From positions 1,054,001-1,118,000 of the forward strand of contig JAWZSP010000003.1 in assembly GCA_034401135.1 (NCBI GenBank): DNA of 64,000 bases, given 5' to 3'. Source of the stretch: Volutella citrinella. Its lineage: Eukaryota; Ascomycota; Sordariomycetes; Hypocreales; Nectriaceae. Each line of letters starts with the position of its first letter. Position 1 is the stretch's first letter. Position numbers and translations under genes: made by a program. Below are positions 12,215-22,048 of the stretch, one piece after another. The notes beneath the pieces were generated by a model. The model worked only from the letters and a program-made list of their open reading frames with translations. It was not told where the DNA came from and ran no database searches.

Positions 12215-12688
12215 ATGAAGCGCATCTACTCTGTCGTCCTGCTTCTCATCACATCGGCCTGCAGCGTCGCGGCGAGCCCCCTCGCAACCCGGGGTCTACT
12301 CCAGGTCGCTTGCGCCCTCATCACCTGCCCCAAGCGCTCGACGTGCACGACGGTGCTGGGACTCCCGCAGTGCGTCAACCGCAAGGGCGTGCAGACGGGC
12401 CCGCAGTGCGGCGCCAGCGTGTGCCCTCGGGGCAAGCAGTGCTGCAACGCGTCGTGCGGCACCTGCACCGACCCGGGCCAGTCGTGCACCCAGCAGCAGT
12501 GCCAGGACAGCACCTTTGCCGCCTGCGGGCCGAACCAGTGCTCCCCAGGGCTGGAGTGCTGCAACTTTAGCTGTGGCATCTGCGTGCTGCCCGGAACTTC
12601 GTGTACCCAGGTCGCGTGCACGCCGCCTGTCAGCGCCATGACGATTGCTCGTCGTACACTCAGGTCGCGCGCCGTGACGATTGCTTAG
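12215..12688 (+). CDS. Secreted cysteine-rich repeat protein, 157 aa
   Basis: The protein starts with a signal peptide (MKRIYSVVLLLITSACSVAA) and is intronless. The mature part holds a first Cys pair region (ACALITCPKRSTC) and two copies of a module of the form CGxxxCxxGxxCCNxSCGxCxxPGxSCTQ, at roughly residues 67-94 and 108-135. Modules of this pattern occur in families of secreted proteins of fungi and oomycetes; the conserved cysteines presumably form disulfides. No enzyme motif is present. The C-terminal 25 residues are odd: they lack Cys and carry the near-repeat AMTIA..AVTIA, encoded by a short direct duplication (see findings). It could be a cell-wall-associated protein or an effector; function unknown. 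Confidence 0.75.
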   Translation: MKRIYSVVLLLITSACSVAASPLATRGLLQVACALITCPKRSTCTTVLGLPQCVNRKGVQTGPQCGASVCPRGKQCCNASCGTCTDPGQSCTQQQCQDSTFAACGPNQCSPGLECCNFSCGICVLPGTSCTQVACTPPVSAMTIARRTLRSRAVTIA

Positions 12689-13936
12689 TCTTTGCGCCGA
12701 AGGGATGGTGGAGGAAGTCGAGATGGCAAGGGTGTGGGCTACCGGAGCAGTCGGGTTCTGTTCGAGGCGACATGATGCGGGAGAAGAGAGTATTGACTGT
12801 GCGAGTGCAAGTGGATGACTCGTGACATCTCTCCAGGAGAGTCAAGGCATCCCGAGCGAGCATTGTCTTTGAGTGAAGGGAGGAGATGGATGGGAGGCTT
12901 ATGGGTACTTATGATTCGCCAAGTCCGGTTGTATGTCTTACCAGCATCAGTCAATGCCAATATAATTAACAAACAACAGGACCCAAGTAACCAGGCAACA
13001 TCCCAGCAACCACTCAGTCGGATAGCTTCAACTGAATTGTGGTTCCCTGCGGAGCCGGCCGGGCCCCTCGGGGAATTGTGCGACAGGCTCCGTCGTATTT
13101 GGAGAGATCCGCACAGGGCCCGGAAGTCGAGTGAGGACTGATTTTTTATTTCCATTCCGCTTCAACGGCTAGCACCCACCGTCCCAGCGAGCGCCCACGA
13201 TGGTTTGTCTTTGTCCCCACGCAGGCTCGCCGCTCGGAGATGCGCCGCCGACGGGGCTTACATGGGCTTCGGCGTTGGGTTGCGAGAAGCCTGAGAATCA
13301 TGCGCACCACATCCTATTCGCCAAGACTCGCAACTGCGTGTTTGTCGAGCCTCCACTGCGAGCGTCGTCGCATCTTTCAACAGGGCCCGGGGCTGGCAAG
13401 CAACCCGGAGCTGGTGCCGCATCGGGCTGCATGAACTTCCGGAGAGGGCAGCATGGGTATAATCTGGAGTTACGGAGTTGCGGTGCAGTCTACGGATACA
13501 TCCTCGGACATCTTCCACTTGGAGCGTGGGCCGGCGTGGGTTATGGGCAGGCCTGGGACCCGTCCGACCCATTCAACCATTTCGGCTCTGTCGAGGAAAT
13601 GACGGAAGTCTAGCGCTCGCAGGTGAACCCACTGCTATGACATGCTAGATCCACAAGGCGTAGCGTCCTCGCTACCGACATGTGCAATGTGCAGGCGAGG
13701 GCAATGCTTCCCAAACGCAGCCAATCTGCCGACGAACTACGTAGTTGACCCAAGCCCAAGCCCACCCATCGACTGTTTGACAACGCGGCGGATGACCGTT
13801 CGTCGCCTTCGAGGCCCCCTCCCTTGCTCCCGCTCACTAGTCGTCGCTCCAAGCACCAGTGGTGGCATGATGGCCCTTGGGGTCGCCATCGGCCGCAGTC
13901 GGCGATAATCCGCGGGGGAGGAAGGAAAAAAAAAAG

Positions 13937-13955
13937 TTATCAGATGATCAGATAA
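13937..13955. promoter_or_regulatory. Palindromic pair of SreA-type GATA sites
   Basis: The sequence TTATCAGATGATCAGATAA contains ATCTGATAA on the minus strand and ATCAGATAA on the plus strand, one base apart. Both match ATCWGATAA, the known recognition sequence of the fungal iron-responsive GATA repressors (SreA, SRE, Urbs1). It lies about 670 bp upstream of a siderophore-transporter start codon, so iron-dependent repression is the natural reading. Confidence 0.65.
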
Positions 13956-14399
13956 ACGCCTCGACTCACGCCTCGCGCCTCGGGACCACACGCACCCCCA
14001 CTCGCTCTCCCGCGCCAGGGCCCCGTCCCGGCAGCCGATTATTCGTTGGGAGGTCACGGCTGTCCCATTTCGGTGGTACGCTGACACATGGCGCAAAAAG
14101 TTGACGCTGTAAGCGCAGAGGCCGTCGTCGATAGTAGCTGGTAGGCTGCCCACATGCCGTTGATGGGGACCTGGACGAGCCCATCGTGGCCAATCCAGTG
14201 GCCCTGTTCGAGATACTGACGGAGGCTATTGGTGTGGTTTCAGCGGGTGAGTGCCACCGTGCAGAGAGACAGAGAGAGAGACGCACAGAAAGAGGAGACA
14301 AGCGAGGGAAAAAATCTCGTCCAGGGTCCCCGTTCGGCGTTTCTAGAGGGTGGAGATGGCTTCGCGCGGCTGGCGGGACGATATGTGGTGCCCGGCTGA

Positions 14400-14408
14400 T
14401 TATCTGAT
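14400..14408 (-). promoter_or_regulatory. Third SreA-type GATA site
   Basis: TTATCTGAT on the plus strand is ATCAGATAA on the minus strand, again a full match to ATCWGATAA, about 220 bp upstream of the siderophore-transporter ATG. With the palindromic pair it makes three perfect sites in 700 bp. Confidence 0.6.
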
Positions 14409-14628
14409 GACTTCCAATCTGGGAATAGACCTGCAGACTGGGCCGGAGGGAGGGCGAGAGCCATACATCCGGCGCATTTCCGTCATGTTGTACAAATAGG
14501 CGTTCACATCTCGTTCGAGGACGGACTTGGAGTTTCCTCTGATCGTGAAAGTCCCCCGCCAAACAAGGCCCCCTTTTGCCCCGTAGCTGCCTTTGCTTCC
14601 CGCACCTTTCGAGTCACTCAAGTCAAAC

Positions 14629-16565
14629 ATGGGAGTCACGGACCGACTCCGACTCGGCCGCTTCGGCCGCGGCAACAACTCGACGGCGTCGGTGGCCGAA
14701 GTCCCCGATGCCATCGCCCCCGTCGCCGCCGAGGGCTCACCCGAAGATGGAGTCCCGGAGGAGGACCCCAAGGCCGACGACATGCCGTCCGACGACGTGC
14801 AGAGCGGTGTGCAGGAGATGGAGGCCATCACCGTGACGTGGTCCAAGGCCACGCTCATCACGGCGCTGTGCTGCGTCTGGAGCGTCTACCTGCTCAACGC
14901 CTTCCAGAGCTCCACGGCCGGCAGCCTGGTGGCCTACGTGACGAGCGACTTTGGCGCCCACTCGCTGCTCACCGTCATCGAGGTCGTCGGCAGCTCCATG
15001 ACGGCCGCCGTCTTCATTCCCCTGGCCAAGCTGCTCGATCTCTGGGGCCGAGCCGAGGGATACCTGCTCATGGTTGCCTTTGCCGACCTGGGCCTGATCC
15101 TCATGGCCGTCAGCAAGAACCTGGCCACCTACTGTGCCGCCCATGTAAGTGACTGATACTTGCACATTGACCATGTCCGTGGAAATACTGACTCGCACAA
15201 GGTCTTCTACTCGGTGGGCTTTACCGGCCTCATCTACAGCATCGACGTCATCACCGCCGACTCCACCAGCCTCAGGAACCGAGCGCTGGCATTCGCCTTC
15301 ACCTCGTCGCCCTACATGATCTCGGCCTTTGCCGGCTCCTACGCCTCCGAGAAGATGCTCCAGACCATTGGCTGGTCCTGGGGCTTCGGCATCTTTGCCT
15401 TCCTCACGCCCCTCGTCTGCGCCCCGCTGTACATCCTGCTCAAGGTCAACCTGCGCAAGGCCAAGACGGTGGGCGTCGTCAAGCAGGAGTCGAGCGGCCG
15501 GACGCTGCCCGAGAACATTCGACACTACCTCGTTGAGTTTGATAGTGAGTTTCGCCTACAACCCTCCTCCCCCTATGTCAAGATGTATATTTGGGGTCTT
15601 CGCGACTTGCTGCTAACCTGTCTTGCCCTTTAGTCCTCGGCGTCCTCCTGTTCGCTGCTGGCCTCATCATCTTCCTCCTCCCCTTCAACATTGCGTCTTC
15701 GGCCCCCAACGGCTGGAGCACCGGCTACATCATCGCCATGATCGTCGTCGGCTTCGTGCTGCTCGTCGGCTTCGCCCTCAACGAGCTCTACGTCGCGCCC
15801 GTGCCGTTCCTCAAGTTCCACTTCCTGACAGACCGCACCCTGGTCGGCGCCTGCCTGCTCAGCATGACCTACCAGGTTTCGTACTACTGCTGGAACAGCT
15901 ACTTCTCGTCATTCTTGCAGGTCGTCAACTACCTCTCCGTGTCCGAGGCCGGCTACATCACAAACACCTTTAGTATCGTCTCGGGTGTGCTCCTGTTCAT
16001 CGTCGGTTATGGCATCCGCAAGACTGGCTACTTTAAGTGGCTCCTCTGGATCGGTGTTCCTCTGTACATCTTCTCCCAGGGCCTGATGATCTACTTCCGC
16101 AACCCCACCGGTTACGTCGGCTACCTCGTCATGACCCAGATCTTCATCTCCATTGGCGGCAGCGTCTTCATCATCTGTATGCAGCTTGCGGTCCTCGCCG
16201 CTGTTGACCACCAGCACGTCGCTGCTGCCCTCGCCATGCTCAACGTCGCTGGCACGACTGGCGGTTCCATCGGCAACACCATCTCCGGAGCCATCTGGAC
16301 CAACGTCTTCGAAAACGCCCTGGAGCGATACCTCCCCGAGTCTGCCCTCGAGAGCGTCGCTGACATTTACGGAGATCTCACTGTGCAGCTCAGCTACGAG
16401 CCTGGCACCCCCGAGAGAGAGGCTATCCAGAAGGCTTACGGCTACGCTCAGACCCGCATGCTTGCTGCCGGAACCGGCATCATGGCTCTGGCGTTCATCT
16501 GGGTCTACTTGATCAGGAACTACAATGTCTCCAAGATGCACCAGACCAAGGGTAATGTGCTGTAA
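14629..16565 (+). CDS. Siderophore-iron transporter, MFS superfamily, 596 aa
   Basis: Three exons (14629-15144, 15202-15544, 15634-16565) join in frame. An acidic cytosolic N-terminus of about 75 residues precedes a 12-14-segment transporter. Diagnostic stretches include WSVYLLNAFQSSTAGSLVAYVTSDF, VFYSVGFTGLIYSIDVITADSTSLRNRALAFAFTSSP and AAALAMLNVAGTTGGSIGNTISGAIW, typical of the fungal siderophore transporter family (Mir/Sit/Arn). Such proteins take ferric siderophores through the plasma membrane by proton symport. The C-terminus keeps YGYAQTRMLAAGTGIMAL, also family-typical. The specific siderophore cannot be told. The start at 14629 is the first ATG in frame. Three GATA repressor sites upstream suggest induction by iron starvation. 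No siderophore synthetase is in the window, so it may import siderophores made elsewhere in the genome or by other microbes. Confidence 0.92.
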
Positions 16566-17785
16566 AGCGCCGAGTAGGATTCTGTTGGCACTCAGATAAC
16601 GGTACCGCAAGATTGAATACAAATATTTAGGATACCTGGAGATATCCGTAATAATAATTGAGACTGGACCTTTGGAGACAAGGAACTCTTCGTATCCTAA
16701 ATCACTAATTGGCAATGTGTTGAGTGATGTGCACATACGTAGTTGCGAGGCTTGGCGGTAGTCACAGTTCTATTTGCGAATCACAACTGTTGGGCTGCAT
16801 GCGAGGGGCGTGGCGTCGAACAGGAGTTGAAAGAGAGTGTATTGACCAGACGGGAGTCAATTGCGCGTTACAGAGGAGAAGCCAGGCCAAACATTGATAC
16901 GTGGCTAGTGGGCCAAGAAAACGCTTGCCATGTTGTTTGCTGAGGTGGCGTTGATGTATTGGGGTGCATTAAAGATTGAAGAAATGCCAGCGCCTGAGCT
17001 CCCCTGTGCGGCCCGTGCCTGCCCCTGACCCGCATGCCCCTCACTACCCCCCTCACCTTGAGGATTTGCGCACTTCAGCTATGTGAATGAACTAGCTTTG
17101 CCTAACAACAGCATGTTCTAAGTCCGTAGTATAAGGGCAATGGGGATCGCAGAATGGTCTTATTTCTGATAATTTGCCGAGAAGGAAAAAGCTACATGTG
17201 GCTGGTGAATTGCAGCTAACCCAATGATGCATGAATGGATCGGTATGCGCCGTACGTATGGGTACCTTGGGTAGGTACGGATAGGTGCTCACCCGCTGCA
17301 CGGATAGCCTGAGATGGAGTGCTCAAACCACGTAACCAAGCAAGCTGTTCTCTGATGACATAAGCGTCTGGGAAATTGAGCACAGAGACATAATGTCAGG
17401 CCGTAAATTCATGCGACTTTACTCCCCAACAACGTCATTCATGAGGCATCCCTTGCTGCTGCCCTTGCGACCGACGACAGCTTCCTGAACTGCCAGCACC
17501 CCCGCCCGCATCGACTGCGACGCTTTTGCTGCGTCAACTGGCACCGGCGCAGGGAAAACTTTCCGCCGAGGAGACCGCCCGAACGGCGTTACAGCTGCAT
17601 TGCTCCCCTCCTCGACCGCCACCATCACAATCCAGGCGACAAGGGTCACTCTCCGCCCTCGCTGCGCCCCCAGACCGACACCCGACCTCCGCGACCGAAA
17701 ATACGACAGGAGGGCGGCGCCCGAACATTGGGAAGGAGTCCACGTGCGTCGTGGGACGGCCTTTGTGCACCAAAACACCTCAAGT
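16566..17785. other. Intergenic region with an 11-bp inverted repeat
   Basis: About 1.2 kb between two genes on the same strand. The transporter's 3' side holds perfect inverted arms at 16625-16635 and 16692-16702. Near 17267-17276 a short GTACCT..AGGTAC motif, part of a TACC/GGTA-rich patch, precedes the NudF promoter. No gene is supported; the 162-codon frame at 17419-17907 (-) overlaps NudF exon 1 and is a chance frame. Confidence 0.4.
16625..16702. repeat. 11-bp perfect inverted repeat
   Basis: ATTTAGGATAC at 16625-16635 and its exact reverse complement GTATCCTAAAT at 16692-16702, with 56 bases between, 60 bp after the stop of the siderophore transporter. This could be a stem in its 3' untranslated region or the ends of a tiny inverted-repeat element. 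Confidence 0.7.
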
Positions 17786-19328
17786 ATGGCCCGCCTGCTG
17801 TCGAGCAGGCAAGCGGAAGAGCTGTGGGTATAGTCAATGCAACTTTGGGATAGGGATTTCCTCTGGGAGACTGACGCGCGTGCTTGCTGTAGACACAAGT
17901 CCATCATTGCCTACCTGTCCGCCAACCAGCTCCCCTCAGCCGCCGCGGCGCTTAGAACCGAGCTAGGCCTTGGAGAAGATGTGTTCGACCCGGCCACGGC
18001 CAAGAAGTACGAGACCCTGCTCGAGAAGAAATGGACGAGCATTGTTCGGTTACAGAAGAAGGTATGCCGAACCGACGAGACCCCCACCCGCCTGCATCTC
18101 CCGATGACGGCCTGGTTGCGCAACGAAGTCTAACGATGCCCTCAAGATAATGGACCTGGAGAGCCAGACCGAGACACTACGGTACGAACTGGAGAACGCG
18201 ACCCCTGCGTCACGCGCGAAGCGTAGCGACCCCGAGACCTGGCTGCCCAGCGCCCCGGCTCGACATACCCTCGAATCACACCGAAGTACCATCAACTGCG
18301 TCGCATTCCACCCCGTCTTCTCGTCCATCGCGTCCGGCTCCGACGACTGCACGATCAAGGTGTGGGATTGGGATCTGGGAGAGCTCGAGAAGACAATCAA
18401 GGGCCACACGAGGGCCGTGCTAGACGTCGACTACGGCGGCCCGAGAGACAGGACGCTGCTCGCCTCGTGCAGCTCTGACCTCACCATCAAGCTCTGGGAC
18501 CCCTCAGATGACTACCAAAACATCCGGACCCTGACGGGCCACGACCACAGCGTTAGCGCGATTCGCTTTATCCCCTCGGGCGTGTCTGGCGCGCCTACTT
18601 CTGGCAATCTGCTTGTCAGCGCAAGCAGAGACTCCAGCCTGAAGGTGTGGGACGTCACCACGGGGTACTGCGTGCGGACAATCCAAGGACACAGCAGCTG
18701 GGTCCGAGATGTCTGTCCCTCGCTCGACGGAAAGTTCCTGCTGTCTACCGGCGACGACCAGTCCGTTCGCCTGTGGGACATCTCGTCGGTGGAACCGGAG
18801 GCCAAGCTGGTCATGTTCGGCCACGAGCACGTGGTCGAATGCTGCGACATCGCGCCGCCGTCATCATACAAATACATGGCCGAGCTGGCGGGCCTGAAGA
18901 AGCCTCCGCCTGCAACTAGCACGGCCGAATTCATGGCCACTGGCTCTCGCGATAAGACGATTAGACTGTGGGATGCTCGTGGAACCGCCATCATGAAGCT
19001 GGTCGGCCACGACAACTGGGTCCGCTCGGTCCTCTTCCACCCCGGTGGCAAGTACCTGCTGTCAGTGTCCGATGACAAGACGCTGAGGTGCTGGGATCTG
19101 AGCCAAGGGGGCAAGTGCGTCAAGACGGTTGGAAACGTGCACGAGGCATTTGTGACTTCCCTGCGGTGGGCGCCGCCCATCATCAAGGAGAAGCCGGCGC
19201 TGGCCCAGACCGACGGCCCCTCGACGCCGAACCGGAACGCCGTGGAGAAGTCGACGGCCGAGGTGCAGATCCGGTGCATTATTGCGACGGGAGGCGTGGA
19301 CCAGAAGCTGAGGATATTTGCCAATTGA
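17786..19328 (+). CDS. nudF: NudF/PAC1 (LIS1) dynein regulator, WD40 protein, 462 aa
   Basis: Exons 17786-17823, 17893-18061 and 18147-19328 join in frame. The N-terminus ([28 protein letters not shown]) is the LisH dimerisation motif, followed by a short coiled coil ([25 protein letters not shown]) and seven WD40 repeats with clear GH..WD pairs ([42 protein letters not shown]). Length and order match fungal LIS1 orthologues (NudF, PAC1). The protein binds the dynein motor ring and works with NudE and NudC in nuclear migration along microtubules. As in other filamentous fungi, the sixth and seventh repeats are separated by a proline-rich insert ([20 protein letters not shown]). The short first exon with its intron after EEL is well supported by phase. 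It is probably a single-copy housekeeping gene. Confidence 0.95.
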
Positions 19329-19781
19329 GCTGGTTCGATCGATTCGCGCCCTCCCCACCTCCCCTCCCACCTCCCGCTGGAGGAGCAAAATATTTTGAAG
19401 ACGAAGAAGCAGAAGAAGGAGCATGGCCATGGTAGAGCGAGGTTGAAGAAAAAGGCACTTTTTTGGTTGGGGTTACGCATCACGAAGCAATGGGATCAAC
19501 TTAGACTCTTCCTATCTAACACTTACACGCAGTCGTCGTTCGATGACTGGAGATGCCGCTGGCAGGTTATTTATACCCTGATGAGTGGTGATTGATAATT
19601 CAAGGAGCCAAACATTACTCAAAGCCTGCTGCTGTCGTGCTTCGTGACTGTCTTTCCTATGGATAGGGAGCTTGGTGTGCATGTTCCATGACTGAATGTG
19701 CGGTTCGTGTGAGTCACTTTCGGTTCGTTACCAACGGCCATGCTAGACGACGGTTCTATTCCTGCTGCTCTAGTATGGCAT
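19329..19781. other. Convergent 3' intergenic region
   Basis: 450 bp between the ends of NudF (+) and the Dal5-type transporter (-). It holds only their 3' untranslated regions as far as I can see. Confidence 0.5.
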
Positions 19782-21385
19782 CTAAATGTCAAACCTCCTC
19801 TCCGTGGTCGTGTTCTGTTCCTCCTCGGTCTGGCTCGCGCGGAACTTCTTGTTATCACGCCAGTACACCCACATCATGACCAACGTGACGGGGATGGCAG
19901 CCGCGTAGAGGACCAGGATGGACAGGAATCCCTTGCTGTAGCGAGGGGCGTCCGAAGACTGGAAGAGCTGTGCGCCTGACAGGCCACCCAAGTTGCTACC
20001 GATAACCGCCAGCGCCAAGCCAATACTTCGCTTGCTGGGGCTCGTCGCGTTGATGTTGAACCAGGCGTCGTTGATGCCCTGGGTGAGGGCGTTACCTCCG
20101 CTCAGGAGCGTAAAGATGGCATACCGCGTCCACTTGCCTGCGCCTGTCACCCCGAACAAAGCCCCAGCGAATGCTACGGACCACAGGAGGGCGACGATGC
20201 ACCAAGGCCCGCGAAGCTTGGTCTTGTCGGAGGCGAACGAGATGATCCACGAGAGGATGATGACGAGGACGCTGCTCACTGCGTTGAGCAGGTTGGCGTC
20301 CGTCTTGGAGAACCCCAAGCTGCGGATGACATACGGCCCATAGAGCTGCAGACCTCCCTTGGGAGCGAGGGTGATGATGTTGTATACCATGTGCATCCAC
20401 AGGCGGAAGTCGGACAGAGCCTCGCGCAGTCCTGCAAACGAGATGTGGGCTCTGCTATCGCCCTTTGTCTCGTCGTCGGCAATGACACGGGAAACAAGGA
20501 AGTCCCGCTCAGGTTGGGAGAAGAAGTCCCAGCGGCCGTGGATCGGGGCTGTTCGCCCGGGGCTGTGAGGGAGCAGGGCGACGAAGAAGAGGAAGATGAC
20601 GAGGGTCAAGACGCCCTCAACTGTTTTGGTTTTGGTGGTTAGCTACCACCACTCCGTCCCAGTTCGAGTTCAGGGCTGTACTCACTGATGAAGAGCCATT
20701 GCCAGCCCGAGAGGCCGCTGATTCCGCCCATTTTGAAAACTCCAGCGGCAGTCAAGCTTCCCGTCGCGGTGGCACTGTAGTTTCCAAAGTAGAAGATGGC
20801 GGTCCGGAGCGCGAGCTCCTCTCTGGTGTAGAACAGTGCCAGCATGTACTGGCTCCCAGGGATGTACCCTCCCTCGAAGAACCCGAGGAGGAATCGGGTG
20901 GCGTAGAAGGAGTGAATATTGGTGCACCAGGCCTGGGTCAGGGCGACGGTGCCCCAGACAAACATCTGCATCGTCAACCAGATGGGGGCGCCGAGGCGCT
21001 GCAGGATGATGTTGGAAGGGATTTCTGCAATGATGATGCCGATGATCATGAGCTGGTTCCCGAGGTTGACGTCGTCTGTCTTGATGCCAAGGTCTTTGGT
21101 TATGGTGTCCGTCAAGGCGTTGGAGATGTTGCTGCGGTCGAGCTGTAGGACGAAGAAGCCGGCAACAAGCAGCGGCATAAGGAAGAAGTCGAGCCTGTGT
21201 TAGTTTTCAGAGTCAGCCAACCTGCTGAAAGATGAAGTGAATAGACTGGAGGCTGCATACTTCCTCACAATGGCGCGCTGCTCCTTTACGCTGAGCTGGG
21301 GCTGGATGACCCCTTCGTCTGCGGATTGGGCATACGAGTCCCCATGGGTCATCTTTTCGTCCATGTTGGTCTTTTGAATCGTCAT
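19782..21385 (-). CDS. Dal5-type MFS transporter (anion:cation symporter family), 490 aa
   Basis: Exons 21385-21261, 21194-20686 and 20620-19782 join in frame through GTATGC..CAG and GTGAGT..CAG introns. The sequence shows twelve hydrophobic segments and the hallmarks of the allantoate/nicotinate permease family: FFVLQLDRSNISNALTD, GNQLMIIGIIIAEIPSNIILQRLG, FLLGFFEGGYIPGSQYMLALFYTREELALRTAIFYFGN and GGNALTQGINDAWFNINATSPSKRSIGLALAVIGSNLGGLSGAQLF. Members carry small organic anions (allantoate, nicotinate, pantothenate, biotin precursors, sulfonates) into the cell with protons. The divergent neighbour is a sulfatase, and some members of this family (yeast Soa1/YIL166C) import organosulfur compounds. 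A sulfate-ester or sulfonate substrate is therefore the best guess, from context only. Confidence 0.88.
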
Positions 21386-22048
21386 CTGTGCCGATGGGAG
21401 CGTTCAGTGTCTAGAGAGGCTGAAGTTGAACACGGGTGCGATGAGCCGTGGCCACTTTATAGGCGACGACGTGGAGGGTTGGTACATGTACACTGGCAGC
21501 CATCAACCATCAACAGTATACATGGCGACCTCACGCAAAAGCCGGGGATGGATGATAGGGCCAGGGGCCGACAACGATGCTCTGGATAGGGCCAAGTGCG
21601 ACTGGGGAAGAGTCACGGGCGACGCATTCCCCCAGGTTCAGCTTCGGAGATGGGCGACGGGCGTGCGAGATTGGGGCTAATCAAGACGGCGCGCGCTAGC
21701 GTTCGGAGGTGAGCGTCGGGCGACGGGCCGAAAGTGGGGCCAAAACTCCGGGGTACCAGATAGCGTCATTGACAACGTCTGCCGTTGTATGTGCAACGGC
21801 AGCGACGATTGCAACGAGTCAGTGGGGAAAGGTATCCGCTGGCTTTCGGAGGTGAGCGTCGGTTCATGGGCCGTAGGTGATTCTACCACGCACGGGCGGG
21901 TCGATAACGCAATCGAGCTCCGGTATTTCGTCGCCCCGGGACTACATTAACACATGTTTGCACCCGACGGCCCATCTTGCAATCTACAATCTCATCCTGC
22001 AAAATAGCACCATCCCTTGCAGCCTTGCCATCACGTCATACTAAAGAC
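21386..22048. promoter_or_regulatory. Shared divergent promoter with three copies of an 18-bp motif
   Basis: This 660-bp gap separates the divergently transcribed transporter (-) and sulfatase (+). Copies of TTCGGAGGTGAGCGTCGG lie at 21702-21719 and 21845-21862 (identical), and a related TTCGGAGATGGGCGACGG at 21643-21660. All three are in the same orientation and followed by a short GGGC-containing stretch. They may be regulator binding sites controlling both genes, or remnants of local duplication. Confidence 0.5.

Larger units (their letters stand above)
12689..14628. other. Long upstream region of the siderophore transporter gene
   Basis: About 1.9 kb with no convincing gene. A 137-codon frame at 13200-13613 and a 198-codon frame at 13966-14562 (-) have no domain and look like chance in GC-rich DNA. 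The region carries a poly-A tract (about 13925-13935) next to a palindromic pair of GATA sites and another GATA site at 14400, described separately. Confidence 0.5.

Noticed and set aside
13200..13613. 137-codon open frame upstream of the siderophore transporter
   Set aside because: No signal peptide, domain or splice support; chance frame in GC-rich DNA.
14737..15525. 262-codon open frame antisense to the siderophore transporter
   Set aside because: Charged Gly/Asp/Glu-rich shadow that ignores the real splice sites.
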